The translations under genes and the position numbers were made by a program. DNA of 64,000 bases from contig NZ_JFZG01000024.1 of assembly GCF_000607165.1 (NCBI RefSeq), positions 248,001 to 312,000 on the forward strand, in the 5' to 3' direction. This document shows, in pieces, positions 1 to 8,821 of the stretch (position 1 is its first letter; each line of letters starts with the position of its first letter). The notes beneath the pieces are model-generated. The model did no database searches. It was not told where the DNA came from and was given only the letters and a program-made list of their open reading frames with translations. This DNA comes from Ralstonia pickettii (GTDB lineage: Bacteria > Pseudomonadota > Gammaproteobacteria > Burkholderiales > Burkholderiaceae).

Positions 1-2250
1 TCGCCCGCAGCGTTGCCGCAAGATGTCGAGCAGCGTATTCGCAAGTTCACTGAAGACGCCGCACACAAGGTGACGTCGGGCTCTCCGGAGGCCCTGGAAC
101 AGGCGATTGCAAACGTCCGGCAGCATCTTGGCAATGTCCGCCTTGGCTTTGAAGACCTGCATGCGCTGGCGAACTTCCTGAACGTCGAGCGGGCCGAGCC
201 ATTCCAGAAGGCAATGGAAGCCGCTCGAAAAATTGCCACGGCGCCGCCGCTTTCCCCGCCTGACAGATCACAGCACAGCGTGCGTGCCATGCTGGTGGAC
301 TACCTGAAGACGATTCCCGGTGGAAACACCGTCCGGTTCAGCCGCGGCACCACCGGAGGGTTCAGTACCAAGGGCATTACCAAGGCGCTTGTCAAAGCGA
401 AGAAGCGGTTGCTTGGCGTTCCGGTTGCCGGCAATGCCCGTGTCGATCTGCGCTATGAGAAGGGGCGTGAAGCGGCGGTCTCCATGTCGTACCCCGTCCA
501 CGCCGCCGAGCTGTTTATCGGCACGGAAAAGCGCCACCGTGGGCGCATCGGCGCGGGGTGCTTCTTTGGCGCCAAGCTGTTTAAATGCTGCCGCACCGGC
601 GCCAACGTTGATGTGAATCCGTACGAGCACGAGCGCACGGATGCCACCGGCATCATGGTCCGCATCCCGCGCCGGACGGCGGCTAAAGATGCGGAGGTCC
701 GCGCGCTGTTCTCGCGCGTTACCGACTTCATGTTCTCGGCCGCGGATGCGCGGCGCCGCTCGCCAGAGGGCATGCCCGACGCCGACGCGCTTTTCCACGC
801 CTTTGCCAGCGAGTTCTACGCCGAGAAGGATCTTTCGATCAGTTGGATCAACCAGAAGACGCGCGCGCATCGCAGCGAGATGTCGGTGGGGATCGGCGTA
901 TCCGTCAGCAAGCTGCTGAACCCCAGCCAACACCGCGCGAGCAGGCAGGAGACAGGCGCCCTCGGCACAAGCCTCGGCTACTCGTTCGAGAAGCAATGGC
1001 TGTCGACATTCAAGCAGCTCGACGCCACCGGCACATACCGGATTGCTAACCTGCGCGAGCAAAAACTGAGCCGGCACAAGATCAATCTTGGGCTCACTAC
1101 GTCAGCAGTGACGGGCACGATCGGCAACACCTCGGCCGATCTGTTCGGTGGTGGCGCGGTGGTCAAAGAGCGCGGCACGAACGTGAAGCTGCGCCTGGCG
1201 ATCGATCGGGACAATGTGCTGCCGACAAAGTCTGTAGCCGATTTCGAATTCGACAGCTTCCACGACTACGCCCGTTATGTCGAAGCCACCAAGCAGGAGT
1301 GGGTCAAGTTCTTTGCCTATCCGCACCGGAACGATCCGGATGGCGGCCAGGCAAAGGGGCTCAAGGCCGTCAACGACAATCTCGATACGGCACGTCTGCT
1401 GGACACCCCATACAACGCCTTCTTTGTGCGCCGGGCACTCACCGCGGACGCCGCGAAAACGCTCAACCATCTGCAGCAGCTTTCGCTGGTGACGCCGCAA
1501 AGCGAGACAAAGCTGCACGAGCAGCTCGCCGCGTCATACACCAAGACGATCAACGCCCCCAACTCCTGGATGCCGATTGGCTTGCGCGCTTATGAAAAAT
1601 ACAGTGAGGCTGACGGATTCAACGTCAACGCGGGGCTGCGCTTGACGCAGAACACCGGGCTCAAGGTCGAGCGGCAGATCGTGTTCGATACGATCGACGC
1701 CAAGCTGCTCAAGGAGTATGAAGCGCAGTTGAAGGAAGATCAGAGCACACCAGAGCCTCCGGCGGCGACTCATGTCCCAACCGGCGTGCCTCCATCGCCT
1801 CGCCCGATGCAGCGCCAGGGGTCATCGGGCACGCCGCTGTATCAGAGCGTGCAAGGTGCGCGATCCGAAATCGAGCCGGCGCACGAAGAGGCTGACCGCG
1901 AACCGGTTTCCGTCCCACCGCGCGAGCAGCGATCTCCGTCGCTTGCCGACATGCTGGCCATGTCTCCGCCGCGCTCGCGACCCGACGACACCCGCGCGCA
2001 TCTGGAGCGACTGAAACAGCAAATGGATGCGAAGGCCGGCATTGCTTCTGCTCCCAAAAAGTCCGGCAGTCTGTCCAGCAAGCTGTTTGGGCAGCGCAAG
2101 GCCAAGCCGCGATCTGTCGGGCCGCGTGTGCAGCAGCCAGTCAGCACCGGCTCCGGCTCAAGCCACCAGCAGGCGGCGGTGCTGCCCGAAGCGACCGCAG
2201 CGACAACCTCCGCCGCCAAGCCACGTGCATCCGAGACATCGTCCACCTGA
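1..2250 (+). CDS. AWR-family (RipA-type) type III effector, C-terminal part, 5' end outside window
   Basis: The reading frame is open from base 1, so the visible 750 codons are the C-terminal part of a longer protein. It resembles the 1240-aa AWR effector at 19032-22754. Both have a beta-rich block with regularly spaced glycines (about residues 115-200 of this fragment) and a shared signature, LSISWINQKTR here (about residue 279) against ISISWVDQTKK there. The last 150 residues are Ser/Pro/Gln-rich and low in complexity. AWR effectors are injected into plant cells by the Hrp T3SS; several trigger or suppress host responses, but their biochemical activity is unsettled. The AWR tripeptide would lie upstream of the window. 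Family assignment is by my comparison of the two proteins. The promoter cannot be seen. Confidence 0.75.
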   Translation, partial: SPAALPQDVEQRIRKFTEDAAHKVTSGSPEALEQAIANVRQHLGNVRLGFEDLHALANFLNVERAEPFQKAMEAARKIATAPPLSPPDRSQHSVRAMLVDYLKTIPGGNTVRFSRGTTGGFSTKGITKALVKAKKRLLGVPVAGNARVDLRYEKGREAAVSMSYPVHAAELFIGTEKRHRGRIGAGCFFGAKLFKCCRTGANVDVNPYEHERTDATGIMVRIPRRTAAKDAEVRALFSRVTDFMFSAADARRRSPEGMPDADALFHAFASEFYAEKDLSISWINQKTRAHRSEMSVGIGVSVSKLLNPSQHRASRQETGALGTSLGYSFEKQWLSTFKQLDATGTYRIANLREQKLSRHKINLGLTTSAVTGTIGNTSADLFGGGAVVKERGTNVKLRLAIDRDNVLPTKSVADFEFDSFHDYARYVEATKQEWVKFFAYPHRNDPDGGQAKGLKAVNDNLDTARLLDTPYNAFFVRRALTADAAKTLNHLQQLSLVTPQSETKLHEQLAASYTKTINAPNSWMPIGLRAYEKYSEADGFNVNAGLRLTQNTGLKVERQIVFDTIDAKLLKEYEAQLKEDQSTPEPPAATHVPTGVPPSPRPMQRQGSSGTPLYQSVQGARSEIEPAHEEADREPVSVPPREQRSPSLADMLAMSPPRSRPDDTRAHLERLKQQMDAKAGIASAPKKSGSLSSKLFGQRKAKPRSVGPRVQQPVSTGSGSSHQQAAVLPEATAATTSAAKPRASETSST

Positions 2251-2872
2251 CTGGAGAAAAACACATCGAATGCCTGTTCGATCAACGGTCATTCGATATC
2301 GCGATCGCGTTATTAAATCGCTTGGCGCAATGAATGATGAATACCTTATGGCAATGATGCGCGCATTGTTCAATTAATCTCATCAACGTTCGTTGGAGGG
2401 CGTTGATCCGATAAACTTGCCGATAGCCATGATTCACGTGCCTCCGTGAAGCGCGGTCAAGAAGCCCCGGGCGGTTACAAGCTGCCTGGGGCTTTCTTTT
2501 TGATGGGGCATGGCCCCGCCGCTCTGGCCTTCAGCGCCACGTCAATCATGCGAGAAACGCTCGCCTGCCTTCTCAAACATTGCCGCTGCAACTTCGGTGA
2601 ATAGAGTTTTTGAAAGAAATACAAATCAATACTTCCAAATCGATTTGGTTCATTCAAAAAAACTTCAATTAACCTCACCCGTCATTCGGGCTCGAAAAGC
2701 GATGGTAGTCTCGCCTTGGCGGTTGGCATTCGCCATCAGGGTTTTTATCGGGAAGATGACCGGTTGTGCAATACGTTGTAGACCAGTCTATTCCCGTCTT
2801 TGGTAAAAATTTGGAAGGCGTAGATGTGCACCGCCGTGTTGAACATTAAATAGATTTGACGAGGTCGGGATA
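2251..2872. other. AT-richer intergenic region with a possible 35-codon ORF
   Basis: This 620-bp stretch is clearly richer in A+T than its surroundings, especially 2300-2380 and 2590-2680. A 35-codon ORF (ATG 2270, stop ending 2377) follows the effector gene, but its only GGAG lies 14 bases upstream and I recognise no family. A terminator-like hairpin is at 2462-2502. No TTCG-N16-TTCG box was found before the lipoprotein gene at 2873. Confidence 0.4.
2462..2502 (+). terminator. Rho-independent terminator downstream of the AWR effector
   Basis: An inverted repeat AAGCCCCGGGC ... GCCTGGGGCTT with one mismatch is followed by TTCTTTTT. It lies 210 bases after the effector stop codon on the same strand. 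Confidence 0.7.
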
Positions 2873-4165
2873 ATGAAAACAGAACGTGGTGCAAGCAATG
2901 TGCGGGAAGTGCCCGCTGCAGCAGATTCGCGCGGCAACGTCGGCCGGTCTTCTCAGCGGTATGCGGCAGTTGCGCTGATTTCGCTTGCTCTATTCGGCTG
3001 CGGTGGCGAAGGTGACGGGACGTCCGGCAGCAGCGCGGGCACGCAAGCGGCCGCCAGTGCGCCCGTCGGTACGCAGACCAGCCAGGACGGCATCAAGCAC
3101 ACGCAGAGCACCGACAGCGCCCCCGCAACCGCCATCCTCAACAAGATGGGCCGGGTGCCGCGCCTGCAGGTTGGGCTGGGTGCAGGGCAATCGACCGATG
3201 ACATGAAGGCCCAAAGCATTCGCCCGGACATCATCGACACCTACCTGGTTGGCGTCGGGCAGAACGCCTGGCCTAGCTGGAACACTGACGGTGCATACGT
3301 GACTTACACCGCGCAGCGCGTCCAAAGCTTTGGCGCAACGCCGATGTTCACGCTCTACCAGATGGCATCCAACGGCGATGGCAACTTGAGCGGCATCAAC
3401 GACGCCAATTTCATGAACAACTACTGGTCGCAGGTGCGCTTGATGTATCAACGCATCAACGATCTGAACACGTCGGTGCTGGTGAATCTGGAGCCCGACT
3501 TCTGGGGCTATGTGTATGCGCAGGCGCCCAACCATGATCCGGCGCAGCTTGCCGCCTCCGTGAACAACCAGCAGGAATGCAGCTGGCTCCCCAATACGGC
3601 CGCCGGCATCGGCATGTGCCTCGTATCGATGGGGCGGTGGCACGCGCCCAAGGCCTTGCTCGGCTTCCCGCCCGCCTTCTGGAATGCCGGGCCGGACGTG
3701 ATCGGCAAGGAAATGCAGGCAGTCGGCGCGAATACGGCTGACTTCATCGTCGCCCAGACCAGCGACCGCGATGCCGGCTGCCTCGAAGCCGCAGCGGTAG
3801 GCGAATGCACCGGCCGCACTGGCCCGTTCTACCTGGACGAAAACAACGTCCAGACGCCCAACTTCCACCAGCAGCAGAACGCCGTCTCTGCCTACCGCGA
3901 TGCACTGGGCAATGGTCTGCCGATCCTGTGGTGGCAGACACCGCTGGGTGTTCCATCCGACACCCCGGGCGGCACCCCAGGGCATTACCGCGACAACCAC
4001 GTCGACTACATGCTGCGCAACCCGTGGGAATACGGCGCCATGCACACATTCGCCATCGTCTTTAGCGGTGGCGGCACGTATTCCACGTCAATCAACACCG
4101 ACGGCGGCCAGTTCGCACGCCTGTTCGGGCAGTACCTTTCGTACGGTGGTGTTGGCGTGCAGTAA
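2873..4165 (+). CDS. secreted lipoprotein, glycosidase-like (hypothetical)
   Basis: A 430-aa protein with an N-terminal hydrophobic segment ending in a lipobox (ALFGCGG, Cys about 43), then a Ser/Ala/Thr-rich linker to about residue 85. The rest looks like a compact secreted domain rich in Trp/Tyr, with stretches such as LVNLEPDFWGYVYAQ and ILWWQTPLG that recall TIM-barrel glycoside hydrolases with catalytic acidic residues at strand ends. I cannot name a GH family. The start ATG 2873 is preceded by GAGG at a slightly long spacing. It stands alone between convergent neighbours. The lipoprotein call is directly seen; the hydrolase suggestion is inference. Confidence 0.55.
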   Translation: MKTERGASNVREVPAAADSRGNVGRSSQRYAAVALISLALFGCGGEGDGTSGSSAGTQAAASAPVGTQTSQDGIKHTQSTDSAPATAILNKMGRVPRLQVGLGAGQSTDDMKAQSIRPDIIDTYLVGVGQNAWPSWNTDGAYVTYTAQRVQSFGATPMFTLYQMASNGDGNLSGINDANFMNNYWSQVRLMYQRINDLNTSVLVNLEPDFWGYVYAQAPNHDPAQLAASVNNQQECSWLPNTAAGIGMCLVSMGRWHAPKALLGFPPAFWNAGPDVIGKEMQAVGANTADFIVAQTSDRDAGCLEAAAVGECTGRTGPFYLDENNVQTPNFHQQQNAVSAYRDALGNGLPILWWQTPLGVPSDTPGGTPGHYRDNHVDYMLRNPWEYGAMHTFAIVFSGGGTYSTSINTDGGQFARLFGQYLSYGGVGVQ

Positions 4166-4290
4166 GTGACGGGCCCGCCAGAGACAGCCTTTGTCTCAAG
4201 AGCGGTTCAGCGCCCGGCGTGGCCAAGCGACGCCGGGCGTGACGCGTTTCCAAGTCGCGGCGGGCGTGCGCAGCGGTACGCCGAGCTTCT

Positions 4291-5685
4291 CTATGGGTTG
4301 GGTGCGACGTTGCGGATCAGGTTGTTTGCTTGGTCGGCGACGTACAGGTTGCCGTTGGTGTCGACCGCGATCCCGGATGGTTGATTGAACATCGCGGTGC
4401 TACCGGCGCCGTCGGCGCTTCCCGCGTTGAGGGAACCGGCCAAGGTGGCAACCACGCCCGCCGGGGTCACCATGCGGATCAAGTTGTTGCCGTCGTCGGC
4501 GACATAAAGCACGCCGTTGGTACCGATCACGATTCCCACCGGTAGCGAGAACGTTGCCGCGGTACCCACTCCATCATCACTGCCGGTCGCGCCGGAGCCC
4601 GCCAGTGTCGTGACAACACCTGACGATGAGATCTGCCGGATATCGCTGTTGAACCACTCCGTCACATACAGCGTGCCAGACGGAGAGAGCGCGATTCCCG
4701 AAGGGCCGTTGAAGGTGGCGAGCGCAGCCGCGCCATTATCGCTGCCCGCTGTTGTTGTGCCGGCCAGCGTGGTCACCACGCCGGCTGGCGTGATCTTGCG
4801 GATCATGTTGTTGCTGTAATCCGCCACGTAGACGTTTTCGTTGGCATCCACTGCAATGCCGAGCGGGTTGTTGAATGAGGCGCTCGCGCCGATGCCGTCG
4901 GCGCTGCCCGCAGTTGCCGAACCGGCAAGCGTCGTCACGATGCCGCCTGGCGTGATCTTGCGAATATCGTTGCCGTAGAACTCCGCCACATAGATGTTGC
5001 CGCTGGCTGCCACCGCAATGCCGACCGGAGTCGCGAACTTGGCACTGCCCGCCATGCCATCGACGTGGCCCGGGCTTCCTGTGCCTGCCAGGGTCGTGAC
5101 GACGCCGCCCGGTGCGATTTTGCGGATGACGTGGTTGCCGAAATCCGCCACATAAAGGTTGCCTGAGACGTCTCGCGCAATACCGCTCGGCTGTCGGAAC
5201 GAGGCCGCCGATCCAGTGCCGTTGACATACCCCGCAGTGGTGGAACCGGCGATGGTGGACACCATTGACTGAGCGACCGCGCAGTTCACGCTCACGTTAT
5301 TGACGTTACCGTTGGCCAGCCCGCTGCCGTTTGCCACGGAGCAGGACTGCCAAAGCGGTTGGGCGTTGACGGAGACAGCGTAGGCACTGCCCGCCGCTAC
5401 AGAAACTGAAAAGCTGAAACCGCCGTCGGCGGCTTGGACGATCGCATCTGCACCGTTGTTAAGCAACGTGAGGCTGCCGTAATCGAGCAAGCCCGTGGTC
5501 GTTCCCGAAATGGTGTAAGTGGCCGGAGCCGTTGGGGCCACCGGGCCGACCGGTGCTCCGATCGGCGCACGCGGCTGCGTTGCACTGGTGGGCGGCGTGG
5601 TGGCCGTATCGCCGCCACCGCCGCATGCGGTCAGGATCAGGCAAATCGGGATGGCTTTCAGAAGCGGAGGGCACGCGGAGGACAT
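4291..5685 (-). CDS. NHL-repeat beta-propeller lipoprotein
   Basis: A 464-aa lipoprotein with a signal peptide and lipobox (LILTACGGG, Cys about 21), a Pro/Thr/Ala linker, an Ig-like segment (residues about 55-135), then six near-identical repeats of about 56 residues. Each repeat carries the NHL-type core PSGIAVDxNGNLYVAD, then N-x-I-R-x-I-xPxGVVTTLAGS and a G-S-A-D-G-x-G segment. Six such units should close as a beta-propeller, probably for extracytoplasmic ligand or polysaccharide binding. The DNA repeats with a period near 168 bp, so copy number may vary among strains. No hrpII box was found upstream; a role in the Hrp system is not suggested by sequence. Confidence 0.8.
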   Translation of the reverse strand: MSSACPPLLKAIPICLILTACGGGGDTATTPPTSATQPRAPIGAPVGPVAPTAPATYTISGTTTGLLDYGSLTLLNNGADAIVQAADGGFSFSVSVAAGSAYAVSVNAQPLWQSCSVANGSGLANGNVNNVSVNCAVAQSMVSTIAGSTTAGYVNGTGSAASFRQPSGIARDVSGNLYVADFGNHVIRKIAPGGVVTTLAGTGSPGHVDGMAGSAKFATPVGIAVAASGNIYVAEFYGNDIRKITPGGIVTTLAGSATAGSADGIGASASFNNPLGIAVDANENVYVADYSNNMIRKITPAGVVTTLAGTTTAGSDNGAAALATFNGPSGIALSPSGTLYVTEWFNSDIRQISSSGVVTTLAGSGATGSDDGVGTAATFSLPVGIVIGTNGVLYVADDGNNLIRMVTPAGVVATLAGSLNAGSADGAGSTAMFNQPSGIAVDTNGNLYVADQANNLIRNVAPNP

Positions 5686-6060
5686 GGCTTGGTGCTGGGC
5701 AAACGTCGATCAGGTTGGATTGGGCCATCGACTCCAGCGATCGGGGGCGTGGCATGTGCCTTTTGCGCCGCCGTATAGACCAGCTCTGATATGACGCCAG
5801 ACCGGGCGAGGTTTGACGCTTCGCTGGAAATGTAAGGGCTCGCCTTAAATCGGCACGTCCTCGTGGAGGTGTAGCGGTGCCTCGAAAAGAAAACGTTTGC
5901 GTGCGGGTTTTCACTGCTTAGGCGTCGAATGAGAAAACGCGCCATACATACGATCCTGCACTTGCCGGCCCGCGCAGGCTCGGACATGCGGCAAGTGGCG
6001 CAGCCGTAACGGGCTCTCGGTGCGCTCGTCTTGCTGCTGAACTTCCTCGCCGTCATCGCT
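5686..6060. other. intergenic, no gene seen
   Basis: A 375-bp stretch between the NHL lipoprotein and the FimV-like gene, both on the minus strand. It should contain the NHL-gene promoter. The two CGAA motifs present (near 5872 and 5926) are too far apart for an hrpII box. Overlapping ORFs here have no recognisable content. Confidence 0.5.
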
Positions 6061-7542
6061 CTACCGTGGTGACACAGTCTGGCTATTGCGCGGGGCGCGA
6101 GGGCCGCGCTCGGTCAGTGGGTCGCCGTTATCGTGGAGTTGGGTGTAGATCGCGGCCAGCGCAGATTGAACCTTGCGCATGCGCATTCGGTAGAACATCG
6201 ACGCGGCGATCAGCAAAGCCAGCAAGACTCCAAAGACTGGGCCGATGATGTGGGCACGCTTCCAGGGTGCCGGGTCATCGGGGGTAATCGGACTGCGGCT
6301 TGCAAGACCACTGTCTGGTGCATCGCCCTCTTCCCCGGACGGCGCCGTCGCCGTTGCTGCGGCAGGCTGTGCCGAGGCATTCTTCAAGGCTGCGAGCCGC
6401 CGCATATCGGCCAGATTCTGCTCAACTTGCGCAAGGCGCGATTCGAGTTCATGGATCGCCTGCCTGGCCGCAACCAACTCTTCGTTGAGCTGCCCCACGT
6501 TTGCCCGCTCGCGCATGCCCGTGGCGGAAAGGTGCAATGTGTCCTTGTCCGATGCATTGGCTGGCACCGAAGGCGGCCGACTGCCGGCGACGGCGTTGGA
6601 ATTTGCCTCGGGCACAGGCGGTGTGCGCTCGGTAGCCGCAGCCTGCGTCAGCATGCGGATCTGGCGTTCGGCCTCACCTCTTGCCACCGCGGTTATTTCC
6701 TCTGCCGGCGGCATGCGTAGCGTTGCGCCGACGCGCAGGCCGTTGATGTTTCCAGCAATGAAGGCGTGCGGATTGCTCCGGTAAAGCGCCAGCGCGGCCT
6801 GCCCGGCAGAAACGTCCGCCCGATCCTGCACGGCGCTGAGCGCGATCCGTGAGAGGCTGTCGCCCGCTTTGACGGTATAGGCCGCTTCAGCACGTCCGTC
6901 GTCTTCACCTAGAGACGAGACGGTTGCCGCAGCCGATGGACGCATGCCGCCCGGCTGAGTGCTGGCCGTCGCGTGTACGGCGGGAGTGGATGCGCCTGCC
7001 GCTGCTTGCGTCTGCGCGCGTTGTGCTGGTGCTTCACTGGGCGCCGACACTCCCGAAGCAGGCGCCGGTTTGCGTTGCGTCTGCAGGAACGTGGTGGGGG
7101 CGCTTGCCGTGCCTGGGGGGCTGAGCAGCAACGTATATGCCGCCAGCGTGTCTCCACCTGGTCCAGCAAGGCGCACGACGATATCCGCGATGGAATCCAC
7201 CTGCGGGACGGTCGAGTACACGCGAACGACATAGCCGCCGTCTTGCCGCTGTACCAATGTCGTGCGCAGAGAAGTCGCGCTCGCGCCGTAAGGCACGCCG
7301 GCGGCAAGGTAGGTTTCGCGGTTGCCGGGTTGCAGCACCAGCGCTTGTGCGTCGTGCGGCCGCAACCCCGTCAAGTCGATTTCCGCATCAAGCGGCTGGC
7401 CAATGTTCGAATGCAGATGTAGCACGCCCAGTTCGACGGCGTGCCCAGCCGGCATGCACGCCCACAGGGCGGCAGCCGCTCCTGCAACCAGTGACCGGCG
7501 GATAGGCCGATGTGCAATTCCTCCACGAAATCGCTTTTTCAT
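6061..7542 (-). CDS. FimV-like inner-membrane LysM protein
   Basis: 493 aa. The N-terminus is basic with a hydrophobic signal segment, followed by the FimV N-terminal domain starting VELGVLHLHSNIGQPLDAEI (about residues 35-140). After an Ala/Thr/Pro linker comes a LysM-like region (YTVKAGDSLSRIA, about residue 220) for peptidoglycan binding, a coiled-coil stretch (ELVAARQAIHELESRLAQVE, about 355-385) and one transmembrane helix (HIIGPVFGVLLALLIAASMF, about 433-452). FimV proteins organise type IV pilus or secretion machinery at the cell wall. This one is shorter than typical FimV and lacks the C-terminal TPR part. GGAG is well placed before ATG 7542. It ends 178 bp from the lytic transglycosylase gene, so both may act on the wall, but it has no hrpII box of its own. 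Confidence 0.75.
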   Translation of the reverse strand: MKKRFRGGIAHRPIRRSLVAGAAAALWACMPAGHAVELGVLHLHSNIGQPLDAEIDLTGLRPHDAQALVLQPGNRETYLAAGVPYGASATSLRTTLVQRQDGGYVVRVYSTVPQVDSIADIVVRLAGPGGDTLAAYTLLLSPPGTASAPTTFLQTQRKPAPASGVSAPSEAPAQRAQTQAAAGASTPAVHATASTQPGGMRPSAAATVSSLGEDDGRAEAAYTVKAGDSLSRIALSAVQDRADVSAGQAALALYRSNPHAFIAGNINGLRVGATLRMPPAEEITAVARGEAERQIRMLTQAAATERTPPVPEANSNAVAGSRPPSVPANASDKDTLHLSATGMRERANVGQLNEELVAARQAIHELESRLAQVEQNLADMRRLAALKNASAQPAAATATAPSGEEGDAPDSGLASRSPITPDDPAPWKRAHIIGPVFGVLLALLIAASMFYRMRMRKVQSALAAIYTQLHDNGDPLTERGPRAPRNSQTVSPR

Positions 7543-7719
7543 TTTGCTTGCTCCCCTTGTATTGCTGACACCCGATTTATTGGTTTGGGGGTGGCCGGGA
7601 AGGATAGAGCGTTTCGTCAGCGGACCGCCATTGACGACGGGGCAGTTGAGAAAAATTCAGAGTTCGAAGACGCGACGCGGTATGGGGGGCGGCCCCGCAA
7701 ACAACGATGGCGGGCGAGC

Positions 7720-8412
7720 TTACCGGCTGAACCGATCCCGCAAGCTTGCACTCTGGTTCAGGCTGGCCAGCATGGCATCGAGCCAGTGTTCATCTGCACC
7801 TGCCGTCGGCACGGTCGATGCATGCATCCTGTGTTCGGCGGGCTGATCTGCTGCGTGTTTAAGAACGACGGGGTGCATGGGTTTGGCGCCATCCTGCATC
7901 GGTTGCGGCGCCGACTCCTGTGCACGCGTTTGCCCGGCAACCGGCAACGGCGCGCGTGCTGCCAGCTTGCGGGTGAGAATGCCTTCCACCGCACGGGCAT
8001 AGATGCCGTTTTCCCCTGGGGACTCCGAGTGATAGGCGCCGATGGCATGCCAGCTGTTGCCGTGCAGTTGCACCTTACGGGCCAGATGCCATGCGGCCAC
8101 ATAGGCGCTGACGCACGGGTCATAGAGCATCTGGCGGCCGATACCGTAGCGTGACAGTTCCGGCAGGTGGATGGTGTTGATCTGGAACATGCCCAGGTCT
8201 TCACTGCCGTTGCGGTTTCGGTTGTGTGCTTGCGGATTCAGGTGCGATTCCTGATAGCCGATGGCACGCAGGACTTGTGCGTTGACGCCGTGGTAAGCGG
8301 CGGCATCGTCGATGCAATCGGCCAGGACCGCCGCGGGCAGGCAGCCCAGCAGGGCAATGACGAAAAACACTCCCCGCCGTAGCGCGACGGCGAGCCGGTT
8401 ACGCCCGCACAT
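7720..8412 (-). CDS. Hrp-associated lytic transglycosylase (Hpa2/IagB type)
   Basis: 230 aa with a signal peptide (residues about 1-31, ends AAVLA-DC) followed by an SLT-type lysozyme fold. The catalytic Glu lies in AIGYQESHLNP (about residue 56), and the GMFQIN and AWHLARKVQL motifs fit the IagB/Hpa2/HpaH group, which opens peptidoglycan for passage of a T3SS. The C-terminal 70 residues are low in complexity. An exact hrpII box on this strand (8638-8661) with a TATGAT -10 places it in the HrpB regulon, and it is divergent from an LRR effector with its own box. This context fits a T3SS-dedicated wall hydrolase. Confidence 0.88.
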   Translation of the reverse strand: MCGRNRLAVALRRGVFFVIALLGCLPAAVLADCIDDAAAYHGVNAQVLRAIGYQESHLNPQAHNRNRNGSEDLGMFQINTIHLPELSRYGIGRQMLYDPCVSAYVAAWHLARKVQLHGNSWHAIGAYHSESPGENGIYARAVEGILTRKLAARAPLPVAGQTRAQESAPQPMQDGAKPMHPVVLKHAADQPAEHRMHASTVPTAGADEHWLDAMLASLNQSASLRDRFSR

Positions 8413-8598
8413 GGTCTTGCCTGCCGGCGCAGGCGCGCGTCATTGGGTGGCGTTGTTGCAGGCGCTGCTGCTGCCAGGTGTGATGCGTTTCGCGACGCGT
8501 GGGCGGTACTGCATGGGTGGTTGCGCGACGCTCCCGCGCAGCCATGATGCGAGACGATGGGGCATGCATTGCGGATCTCCGGTAACGAGCATGCGCGC

Positions 8599-8661
8599 AT
8601 CATAGAAATGCCCGCCGAGCGATGCGCACGCACAGTGCGAATTTGCCGGGCTTGCAGCGAA
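8599..8661 (-). promoter_or_regulatory. hrpII box and -10 for the lytic transglycosylase
   Basis: On the minus strand TTCG-N16-TTCG occupies 8638-8661, and TATGAT at 8599-8604 follows after 33 bases. The start codon is 225 bases from the box, giving a leader of about 180 bases. Confidence 0.8.
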
Positions 8662-8692
8662 ACCGTATCAACAGCGTGCATGGGCACGACGG

Positions 8693-8754
8693 TTCGCCGC
8701 GGGCGCAACGGGTTCGTCCTGCCACAGGTCGTGTTGCGCGGTGGTCCATACGAT
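8693..8754 (+). promoter_or_regulatory. hrpII box and -10 for the LRR effector
   Basis: TTCG at 8693-8696 and 8713-8716 are separated by exactly 16 bases; TACGAT at 8749-8754 follows after 32 bases. This position rules out the earlier in-frame GTG at 8741 as start. It lies 31 bp from the opposing box at 8638-8661. Confidence 0.85.
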
Positions 8755-8821
8755 CAGCAAACAGGCGGAGAGGGCGCGTTGCCCGCCGCTTATTGCCACT
8801 TCATCTTCTCTTGGGCCCATC

